Source: Solirubrobacterales bacterium (GTDB lineage: Bacteria; Actinomycetota; Thermoleophilia; Solirubrobacterales; Solirubrobacteraceae). Taken from it: a stretch of 12,579 nucleotides of DNA. The stretch covers positions 1-12,579 of the forward strand of contig JACCYI010000142.1 of NCBI GenBank assembly GCA_013696535.1, in the 5' to 3' direction. Position numbers and translations under genes: made by a program. Positions within the stretch are counted from its first letter, which is position 1; each line of letters opens with the position of its first letter. The notes beneath the pieces were generated by a model that was given only the letters and a program-made list of their open reading frames with translations, did no database searches and was not told the DNA's origin. Positions 7,392-12,579 of this stretch are shown in pieces.

Positions 7392-8087
7392 ATGACCGAC
7401 TTCGAGATCCAAGCCGACGCCGCAGGAGTGGCGGCCGCGGCGGCCGAGCGGATCGCCTCCGTTGCGGCGACCGGCGGGCACATCGCTCTGGCGGGAGGCA
7501 GCACGCCCGAGCGCGCTTACGAGCTCCTGCGCGACGCAGACCTCAGCGCCGCCGCCCTGTGGTTCTCCGACGACCGGGCGGTCGGTCCACAGGCGCCGGA
7601 CTCCAACTACGGGATGGCAGCCCGGTCGCTCCTCGACCACCTCGCCGAGCCACACCGGCCGTCCGTGCACCGCATCGAGGGCGAGCTGGGGCCGGAGGCC
7701 GCCGCCGACCGGTACGAGGCCCTCGTGCGGGCCGAGGTCGGAGAGCAGCCGCGGTTCGACCTCATCCTCCTGGGCCTTGGCCCCGACGCCCACACCGCGT
7801 CCCTGTTTCAGGGCAAGCCCGCGGTCGGGGAGTCCGAGCGTCTGGTGGTGGCGGTGCCCGAAGCCGGCATGGAGCCGTGGGTCCCGCGCGTGACCTTCAC
7901 CCTGCCGCTGCTCAACGCGGCGCGCGAGGTGCTGTTCCTCGTGGCCGGCGCGGACAAGGCGCCCGCGGTGGCGCGCGCGTTCAACGAGCCGGCCGATCCC
8001 GCATCCCCCGCTGCCCGCGTGCGTCCTGACCCGGGCAGGCTGGTGGTCATGCTCGACGAGAAGGCAGCGGCCGGGATCGATCGATGA
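7392..8087 (+). CDS. pgl: 6-phosphogluconolactonase (DevB/NagB-fold type)
   Basis: Hydrolyses 6-phosphogluconolactone to 6-phosphogluconate, between Zwf and Gnd. The 231-residue length is normal. Motifs: LAGGSTPERAYELL (33-46), FSDDRAVGPQAPDSNYGMA (58-76), GLGPDAHTASLF (128-139) with the catalytic His134, then Arg166 in RVTFTLPLLNAA and Lys189 in the ADKAPAV stretch. Two positions differ from the most common family wording: DDR in place of DER at 60-62, and Asp-Ala-His in place of Asp-Gly-His at 132-134. Neither removes a recognised catalytic residue. The TGA stop overlaps the ATG of the glucokinase gene as ATGA, so the two are translationally coupled. Confidence 0.95.
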   Translation: MTDFEIQADAAGVAAAAAERIASVAATGGHIALAGGSTPERAYELLRDADLSAAALWFSDDRAVGPQAPDSNYGMAARSLLDHLAEPHRPSVHRIEGELGPEAAADRYEALVRAEVGEQPRFDLILLGLGPDAHTASLFQGKPAVGESERLVVAVPEAGMEPWVPRVTFTLPLLNAAREVLFLVAGADKAPAVARAFNEPADPASPAARVRPDPGRLVVMLDEKAAAGIDR

Positions 8088-9049
8088 CCGAATTCGTCGG
8101 GATCGACGTCGGCGGCACGAAGGTCGCGGCGGCGGCGCTGGTCGACGGGCAACTGGGCGAGGCGCGCCAGCAGCCGACCAACACCGCCGACACCTCGAGC
8201 CTCGTCGATCAGATCGTCGCCTCCGTCGAGGCCGTCCGCAGCCCGGCCACGCGGGCGGTCGGCGTCGGCGTCCCCTCCGTGGTCGAGTTCGCCACAGGCA
8301 GGATCCGCGCGAGCGTCAACATCCCGCTAACCGACGTGCCCCTTCGCGGCCTGCTCTCCGACCGGATCGGGCTGCCGGTCTACGTCGAGAACGACGCAAG
8401 CTGCGCCGCGCTCGCCGAGGCCTTTGACGAGGGCCGCCTCGTCACCCCCGATCTCGTCATGTTCGCGGTGGGCACGGGCGTGGGCGGCGGCATGGTGCTC
8501 AACGGCAAGCTCTACCGCGGCGCCACCGGCGCGGCCGCCGAGGTCGGGCACACGCTCATCGGCCTCGACCTGTCAGACGGCGCGCCGCTTCCCACACACA
8601 AGGCGCCGTGGGAGGGCTCGCTCGAGCACCTGGCCGCGGGCCGGGCGCTCGACCGGTTGGCCCGCGCAGCCGCCGAGCGCGATCCGGGTTCAGGGCTCGG
8701 CCAGAAGCTCTCACGCGGCGAGGAGATCACCGGCCACGACGTGGTCGAGCTCGCCCAAGCCGGCGATGAGGCTTCGGTCGACCTGATGCGGGTCGTCGGG
8801 GAGCGCCTCGGCGTGGCCATCGCCAACGCCATCAACGTGTTCGATCCGCGCGAGGTGGTGGTCGGTGGCGGCGTCTCCACGGCCGGAGAGCTGCTGATGG
8901 GTCCTGCCCGTCGTATCGCCGCGGCGTACACGCTTCCCGGCGTGGGAACCGAGACCCAGATCCGGCTGGCGCGGCATGGGCCGCAGGCCGGCCTGCTGGG
9001 CGCCGCGCTCATCGCGGCACAGGAGTACGCGGAGGACAACGTCTCGTGA
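8084..9049 (+). CDS. ROK-family glucokinase lacking the zinc cysteines
   Basis: Predicted to phosphorylate glucose with ATP to glucose-6-phosphate, the substrate of Zwf. The 321-residue ROK fold is complete: phosphate loop GIDVGGTK (6-13), [11 protein letters not shown] (102-112) with catalytic Asp104, [17 protein letters not shown] (130-146), and the sugar-contact motif AAEVGH with Glu153 and His156. A glycine-rich VVVGGGV (258-264) closes the ATP site. The family's zinc motif CxCGxxGCxE, expected about 12-25 residues after His156, is replaced by a segment with no cysteine ([18 protein letters not shown], 169-186). Only the following Glu181 and the AAG part are kept, and Cys107 is the only cysteine in the protein. 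The substrate could be another hexose such as mannose or N-acetylglucosamine, but position between pgl and GH15 makes glucose most likely. Confidence 0.88.
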   Translation: MTEFVGIDVGGTKVAAAALVDGQLGEARQQPTNTADTSSLVDQIVASVEAVRSPATRAVGVGVPSVVEFATGRIRASVNIPLTDVPLRGLLSDRIGLPVYVENDASCAALAEAFDEGRLVTPDLVMFAVGTGVGGGMVLNGKLYRGATGAAAEVGHTLIGLDLSDGAPLPTHKAPWEGSLEHLAAGRALDRLARAAAERDPGSGLGQKLSRGEEITGHDVVELAQAGDEASVDLMRVVGERLGVAIANAINVFDPREVVVGGGVSTAGELLMGPARRIAAAYTLPGVGTETQIRLARHGPQAGLLGAALIAAQEYAEDNVS

Positions 9050-9056
9050 CGCCGTG

Positions 9057-10907
9057 ATGACGGTCTCCGGCAAGTACCGAGACGACTACCTGCCCATCGA
9101 GGAGCACGGGATGGTCGGCGACCTCCATACGATCGCCCTCGTCGGGACGAACGGCACCATCGACTGGTACTGCTGCCCGGCGTTTGATTCTCCGAGCGTC
9201 TTCGGGTGCATCCTCGACAAGGATCGCGGCGGCTATTACGGATTGCAGCCGGAAGCGGACGAGTGGACGTCCAAGCAGCTCTACCTGCCGGACACGAACG
9301 TGCTCATCACGCGCTTCTTCACGCCGGACGGGGTCGGGGAAGTGCAGGACTTCATGCCGGTCGAGGGCCCGGTGGCCGAAGATCTGCACCGTCATCGCCT
9401 GCTGCGACGCGTCGCCGTCGTACGCGGTCGCATGCGCTTCAAGCTCGAAGTCGAGCCCCGCTTCGACTACGGCCGGGCAGCCCACGACGTCGAGATGCAC
9501 CCTCACGGCGTCCTCTTCCGTGGCCCGGACCTCACCCTGGCTCTCGAGGGGGCGGTCGCCGGCCTGATGCGATCCGATCCGCCCTTGGAGCGCTCCGAAC
9601 AGGGAATCCGGGCGCGCTTCGCACTGCGCGCCGGGGAGTCGCACACCTTCGTGCTCGAACGGGTCCCGCCCGATCACGTCTGCCGCCCATACTCCGAGGA
9701 AGACACGGGTCAGGCGCTCGACGCCACGACGCGCTACTGGCGCAAGTGGCTCGAGAAGTCCAAGTACCGCGGCCGCTGGCGCGAGATGGTGCACCGCTCC
9801 GCGCTGACCCTGAAGCTGCTCACCTACGCCCCGACGGGGGCCCTGGTGGCCGCACCCACCACCTCGCTGCCCGAGCAGCTGGGCGGCGAGCGCAACTGGG
9901 ACTACCGCTACACCTGGATCCGCGATGCCGCGTTCTCCCTCTACTCGCTGCTGCGGCTCGGCTTCACGGAGGAAGCCGCCGCGTTCATGGAATGGCTGAC
10001 GGATCGCACCCGCGAATGGCGGGTCGGTCCGAGCGGGCCGCTCCAGATCATGTACGGCATCGACGGCCGCGCGGAATTGCCCGAGATAGAGCTCACCCAC
10101 TGGTCGGGCTACCGCGACTCGGCTCCCGTGCGGATCGGCAACGACGCCTCCAGTCAGCGTCAGCTCGATATCTACGGCGAGCTGATCGACTCGGTCTACC
10201 TCTACAACAAGTACGGCACCCCGATCTTCCATGAGACCTGGGAGAACCTGCGCCGGATCGTCGACTGGCTGTGCGACAACTGGGATGAGCCCGACGAGGG
10301 GATCTGGGAGACGCGTGGCGGCCAGAGGGACTTCACCTACTCACGGCTGATGAGCTGGGTGGCCGTCGAACGCGCCATTCGCATGAACCGCGCGCGGGGT
10401 CTCCCCGGAAATCTGGTGGGCTGGCTGGCGGAGCGCGACCGCATCTACAACCAGATCATGGAGAAGGGCTGGAACGCCAACCGGGGAGCGTTCGTTCAGC
10501 ACTACGACTCAGACGTCCTGGACGCCTCGATCCTGCTCATGCCGCTCGTCCTCTTCATCTCTCCGACCGATCCGCGGTGGCTGTCCACGCTCGACGCCAT
10601 CGGGGACGAGCTGGTGACCGACTCCCTGGTACACCGCTACAACCCGGCAGCCTCTCCCGACGGCCTCGAAGGCGACGAGGGGACCTTCTCGATCTGTTCG
10701 TTCTGGTACGTCGAAGCGCTGACGCGGGCCGGGCGCATCGACGAGGCGCGCCTCGCCTTCGAGAAGATGCTGACCTACGCCAACCACCTCGGCCTGTACT
10801 CCGAGGAGATCGGGCCGACGGGCGAGCTGCTCGGCAACTTCCCGCAGGCCTTCACCCACCTTGCGCTGATCTCGGCCGCCTACAACCTCGATCGGGCTTT
10901 GGGATAG
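9057..10907 (+). CDS. GH15 glycoside hydrolase (trehalase or glucoamylase type)
   Basis: Inverting alpha-glucosidase of the GH15 family, expected to release glucose from trehalose or from the non-reducing ends of alpha-glucans. At 616 residues it has the two-part layout of actinobacterial and archaeal members: an N-terminal beta-rich domain starting with [20 protein letters not shown] and [17 protein letters not shown], and an (alpha/alpha)6 barrel from about residue 270. Barrel motifs are [13 protein letters not shown] (278-290), [15 protein letters not shown] around Glu418, and [23 protein letters not shown] with Glu583/Glu584, so both acid and base carboxylates are accounted for. No signal peptide or membrane segment is present, so it acts inside the cell. 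Start: ATG 9057, preceded directly by a GTG; a GGAGG lies 21 bases upstream, inside the glucokinase end, so initiation probably depends on coupling (7-base gap). Intracellular location favours trehalose or glycogen-derived chains, but which one is not decided by the sequence. Confidence 0.93.
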   Translation: MTVSGKYRDDYLPIEEHGMVGDLHTIALVGTNGTIDWYCCPAFDSPSVFGCILDKDRGGYYGLQPEADEWTSKQLYLPDTNVLITRFFTPDGVGEVQDFMPVEGPVAEDLHRHRLLRRVAVVRGRMRFKLEVEPRFDYGRAAHDVEMHPHGVLFRGPDLTLALEGAVAGLMRSDPPLERSEQGIRARFALRAGESHTFVLERVPPDHVCRPYSEEDTGQALDATTRYWRKWLEKSKYRGRWREMVHRSALTLKLLTYAPTGALVAAPTTSLPEQLGGERNWDYRYTWIRDAAFSLYSLLRLGFTEEAAAFMEWLTDRTREWRVGPSGPLQIMYGIDGRAELPEIELTHWSGYRDSAPVRIGNDASSQRQLDIYGELIDSVYLYNKYGTPIFHETWENLRRIVDWLCDNWDEPDEGIWETRGGQRDFTYSRLMSWVAVERAIRMNRARGLPGNLVGWLAERDRIYNQIMEKGWNANRGAFVQHYDSDVLDASILLMPLVLFISPTDPRWLSTLDAIGDELVTDSLVHRYNPAASPDGLEGDEGTFSICSFWYVEALTRAGRIDEARLAFEKMLTYANHLGLYSEEIGPTGELLGNFPQAFTHLALISAAYNLDRALG

Positions 10908-10917
10908 AAATCGACCT

Positions 10918-11079
10918 ATGCGCTTTCTCGATCTCGAGCACGACACCCTCTCCGCGTCCGACGACGCCGGGCTCACGCGGGCCGTCCGCCGCTACCTTGC
11001 CGAGCACGACGAGGAGATGACCGACGAGGAGATCGCCGAGCTGATCGAAGGCGAGGCCTATGAGGCGCTGGACTCCTGA
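10918..11079 (+). CDS. Small acidic protein of unknown function, 53 residues
   Basis: I do not recognise this protein. It begins MRFLDLEHDT, has 17 Asp/Glu against 4 Arg and no Lys (net about -13 without histidines), no cysteine, and no hydrophobic segment. Residues 18-51 look like one or two amphipathic helices (RAVRRYLAEHDEE then TDEEIAELIEGEAYEAL). About 48 of 53 codons end in G or C, as in the neighbouring genes, which supports real coding. It starts 10 bases after the GH15 stop and is the last frame before the operon hairpin. There is no good Shine-Dalgarno; TAGAAA at 10905-10910, seven bases before the ATG, might be a -10 for a leaderless message, but no -35 was found. Its position suggests a regulator or binding partner of one of the sugar enzymes, which is inference only. 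Confidence 0.6.
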   Translation: MRFLDLEHDTLSASDDAGLTRAVRRYLAEHDEEMTDEEIAELIEGEAYEALDS

Positions 11080-11087
11080 GGTGAAGG

Positions 11088-11106
11088 CCCGTCCGAGCGG
11101 GACGGG
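11088..11106 (+). terminator. Hairpin ending the gnd-to-GH15 operon
   Basis: CCCGTCC (11088-11094) and GGACGGG (11100-11106) pair as a perfect 7-bp stem with loop GAGCG, starting 8 bases after the stop of the small acidic gene. No T-run follows, so it is of the stem-only kind often seen in high-GC actinobacteria. A second, weaker hairpin lies just after it: GCG (11116-11118) with CGC (11132-11134) and GGCT (11120-11123) with AGCC (11127-11130) across one mismatch and a 3-base loop. Confidence 0.55.
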
Positions 11107-11197
11107 AAGCGGCCGGCGCGGCTCATAGCCCCGCTGATGGGTGCCGAAAGGGATCGCCGTTCGACTGGTGGCCCTCCGCTCGGCAGGATGCCCGAAC

Positions 11198-11857
11198 ATG
11201 GCGATCGAGGACACCTACGCCGCCGGCACTCGGGCGGCGCTGCCGCTGATCGCACCAACCCTTCTCATCGGGATGTCCTTCGGCGTGGCGGCCATCGCCT
11301 TGGACTGGAGCTACGCGGCGCCCGTGGTGATGTCGATCGTGGTGTTCTCCGGTGCGGGTCAGTTCGCGATCGCGTCCGTCCTGGGATCCGGTGGAAGCGT
11401 GATCGCGGCCGTGCTCGCAGCGATCCTCGTCGGCGGGCGCTTTCTGGCGATGGGCGTGGCCATCGGGCCCTCGCTGCGCGGTGGGCCGGTGCGCCGGGCT
11501 CTCGAGGGCCAGGCGATCGTCGACGCGTCCTTCCTGCTGGCGCGGACGGGGGAAGCCGAGTTCGGCCCGCGACGGCTGCTGGGGGCCACGGCTCCGCAGT
11601 TCGCCGCTTGGGTGCTGGGGACGCTTGCCGGTGTGTTGGCGGGAAGCCGGATCGGCGATCCCGAGCGCTACGGGCTCGACGTGGTGTTCCCCGCCTTCTT
11701 CCTGGTGCTGCTGGCTGAGGAGCTGCGCGAGCCCGCCTCGCGTGCCGCGGCCGCCGCAGGTGGCCTGATCGCGCTCGCGCTGATCCCGCTCGCCCCGCCG
11801 GGAGTGCCGGTGATCGCGGCCTGCGCGGCCGTCCTGGTCGGACGGTTGCGGTCGTGA
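11198..11857 (+). CDS. azlC: AzlC-family branched-chain amino acid exporter, large subunit
   Basis: Integral membrane protein of the LIV-E/AzlC family, which with AzlD exports branched-chain amino acids or analogues by a secondary mechanism. The 219 residues contain hydrophobic segments near 14-35, 40-62, 68-90, 126-148, 160-175 and 186-215. The family signature region is clear: PTLLIGMSFGVAAIAL then VVMSIVVFSGAGQFAIASVL (20-62). The segment usually reading NLRHLLM is here GGRFLAMG (79-86). The frame is open upstream to 11141, but the ATG at 11198 has an AGGA 9 bases before it and begins the family N-terminus (IEDTYAAGTRAALPLIAP). It ends in a GTGA overlap with azlD. It lies about 90 bases past the operon hairpin, so it is probably a separate transcription unit. 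The actual substrate is not determined by sequence. Confidence 0.92.
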   Translation: MAIEDTYAAGTRAALPLIAPTLLIGMSFGVAAIALDWSYAAPVVMSIVVFSGAGQFAIASVLGSGGSVIAAVLAAILVGGRFLAMGVAIGPSLRGGPVRRALEGQAIVDASFLLARTGEAEFGPRRLLGATAPQFAAWVLGTLAGVLAGSRIGDPERYGLDVVFPAFFLVLLAEELREPASRAAAAAGGLIALALIPLAPPGVPVIAACAAVLVGRLRS

Positions 11858-12162
11858 CCGCCGTTTGGACGGCGATCGCGCTCGGTGCCGCCGCGAACTT
11901 CATCCTCAAGGCGGCCGGCCCGGTCGTGATGGGCCGCCGGCAGCTCAGCCGGGGCGCTCAGAAGCTCATCGCCCTCCTGCCGGCCGCGCTTCTGGCCGCG
12001 CTCGTCGTCACCCAGACCTTCGCTGACGGCAGCAGGCTGGAGCTGGACGCCCGGGCGGGCGGTGTGGCCGTTGCCATCGTCGCCATCGCCTGCCGCCGCG
12101 GGCTGCTGACGGTCCTTGCCCTCGCCACGATCACCACGGCCGCTCTCCGTGCACTCGCGTAG
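11854..12162 (+). CDS. azlD: AzlD-family branched-chain amino acid transport protein, small subunit
   Basis: A 102-residue membrane partner of AzlC. The GTG start overlaps the azlC stop (GTGA, 11854-11857), so the two are translated together. Hydrophobic segments lie at about 3-26, 37-54, 69-82 and 84-101, with the usual NFILKAAGPVVMGRRQLS stretch (15-32) and LIALLPAALLAALVV (38-52). The family is recognised by size, segment layout and pairing with AzlC. After its TAG the same frame stays open into the next gene. Confidence 0.9.
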   Translation: MTAVWTAIALGAAANFILKAAGPVVMGRRQLSRGAQKLIALLPAALLAALVVTQTFADGSRLELDARAGGVAVAIVAIACRRGLLTVLALATITTAALRALA

Positions 12163-12258
12163 GAGCTGCGGGCGGCCGACGGCGTTCTGGCCGGGCTTGC
12201 CGCGAGCTGGACGGGAGAAGACGCGCCGGTCGAACAGCGGTCATCCTCCATCAGCGAC
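12163..12258 (+). other. Open, coding-like gap between azlD and the kinase gene
   Basis: These 32 codons are in the same frame as both azlD and the kinase, contain no stop and mostly end in G or C. They contain no ATG, GTG or TTG in that frame; CTG at 12166, just after the AGGAG at 12161-12165, is the only near-start. Either the kinase uses a rare start, or this is an untranslated spacer that is open by chance. Confidence 0.3.
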
Positions 12259-12579
12259 ATGCACGAGCAGCGGCCCCTCGAGATCGGAAGCCTTCCCGCG
12301 CTGCTCGAGCGCGCGAGGCGGCTGGCCGGGTCGGGCGGTCGCAGACTGCTCGGCATCGCGGGCCCGCCGGGCGCCGGCAAGTCGACGCTGGCCGGCCGGG
12401 TGGTCGCCGCGCTCGGAGACGCCGCCCAACTCGTGCCCATGGACGGCTTCCACCTCGCCAACGCTGAGCTGTCCCGTCTCGGGCGATCGGATCGAAAGGG
12501 CGCCATCGACACCTTCGATGCAGCGGGTTTTCACTCGCTCTTGTCGCGCCTGCGTGATCCGAACGTCACCGAAGTCGTC
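12259..12579 (+). CDS. P-loop nucleoside/pantothenate-kinase-like protein, 5' part
   Basis: The first 107 residues of a P-loop kinase of the uridine kinase/PanK-like group (which also contains fructose kinases of the FrcK/YggC kind) are visible before the right edge cuts it. Walker A is GPPGAGKST (35-43). The next conserved block VPMDGFHLANAEL (59-71) carries the Asp62 expected to bind substrate or act as base, followed by LGRSDRKGAIDTFD (74-87), typical of this group. The phosphate acceptor cannot be told. ATG at 12259 is the only standard start in this frame after the azlD stop and has no clear Shine-Dalgarno, so the true N-terminus is uncertain. The gene follows azlD by 96 bases in the same direction and may share its message. 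Confidence 0.8.
   Translation, partial: MHEQRPLEIGSLPALLERARRLAGSGGRRLLGIAGPPGAGKSTLAGRVVAALGDAAQLVPMDGFHLANAELSRLGRSDRKGAIDTFDAAGFHSLLSRLRDPNVTEVV

Noticed and set aside
6933..7793. 286-codon minus-strand frame across opcA and pgl
   Set aside because: It crosses the opcA-pgl junction and has no motif; both sense genes are secure.
9009..10232. 407-codon minus-strand frame opposite GH15
   Set aside because: No recognisable motif and fully covered by the GH15 coding sequence.
4974..10516. Recurring TCAGAC hexamer inside genes of the operon (for example near 4974, 5753, 8573, 10509)
   Set aside because: Each falls in a Ser-Asp codon pair in different genes without fixed spacing or orientation; looks like codon usage and not a binding motif.
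10852..11214. 120-codon minus-strand frame covering the operon end and the start of azlC
   Set aside because: Overlaps GH15's end, the small acidic gene and the hairpin; no start signal or family resemblance.

Overview
The window is high-GC DNA whose genes show strong G/C bias at third codon positions, some GTG/TTG starts and very tight gene packing. OpcA, the actinobacterial/cyanobacterial partner of glucose-6-phosphate dehydrogenase, encoded directly after zwf, together with a short-form 6-phosphogluconate dehydrogenase, points to an actinobacterium. My guess is the Thermoleophilia/Solirubrobacterales side, but that is inference from style and not proof. No rRNA, tRNA, CRISPR array, insertion sequence or phage gene is visible.

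Left part (1-3692, minus strand). Read in transcription order this is msrB (methionine-R-sulfoxide reductase), a 75-base gap, a large GAF-PAS-PAS-GGDEF-EAL cyclic-di-GMP enzyme with both catalytic halves apparently intact, a 10-base gap, and a LolD/MacB/FtsE-type ABC ATPase whose stop overlaps a possible TTG start of a gene running off the left edge (probably its permease).

Divergent region (3693-3844). It separates msrB from the large plus-strand operon. It holds a possible leaderless promoter for msrB, two small inverted repeats and a good Shine-Dalgarno for the first operon gene.

Central operon (3845-11106, plus strand). Gene order is gnd, zwf, opcA, pgl, a ROK-family glucokinase, a GH15 glycoside hydrolase and a 53-residue acidic small protein, closed by a 7-bp hairpin. 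Gaps are 0, 13, 9, -4, 7 and 10 bases. Together the enzymes form one route: GH15 releases glucose from an internal alpha-glucoside (trehalose or alpha-glucan), glucokinase makes glucose-6-phosphate, Zwf/OpcA oxidises it, Pgl opens the lactone, and Gnd decarboxylates to ribulose-5-phosphate. The operon is a self-contained module turning stored sugar into reducing power and pentose phosphate. No transketolase or transaldolase lies between zwf and its neighbours, unlike the common tkt-tal-zwf-opcA-pgl arrangement of other actinobacteria.

Right part (11198-12579, plus strand). An azlC-azlD pair (two-component branched-chain amino acid exporter type) with a GTGA overlap is followed by the 5' part of a P-loop nucleoside/pantothenate/fructose-kinase-like gene cut by the window edge.

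The points most worth a second look are the unrecognised acidic small protein at the end of the sugar operon, the glucokinase lacking the ROK zinc cysteines, the MsrB cysteine layout, and the enzymatically complete GGDEF-EAL protein coupled to an ABC ATPase.
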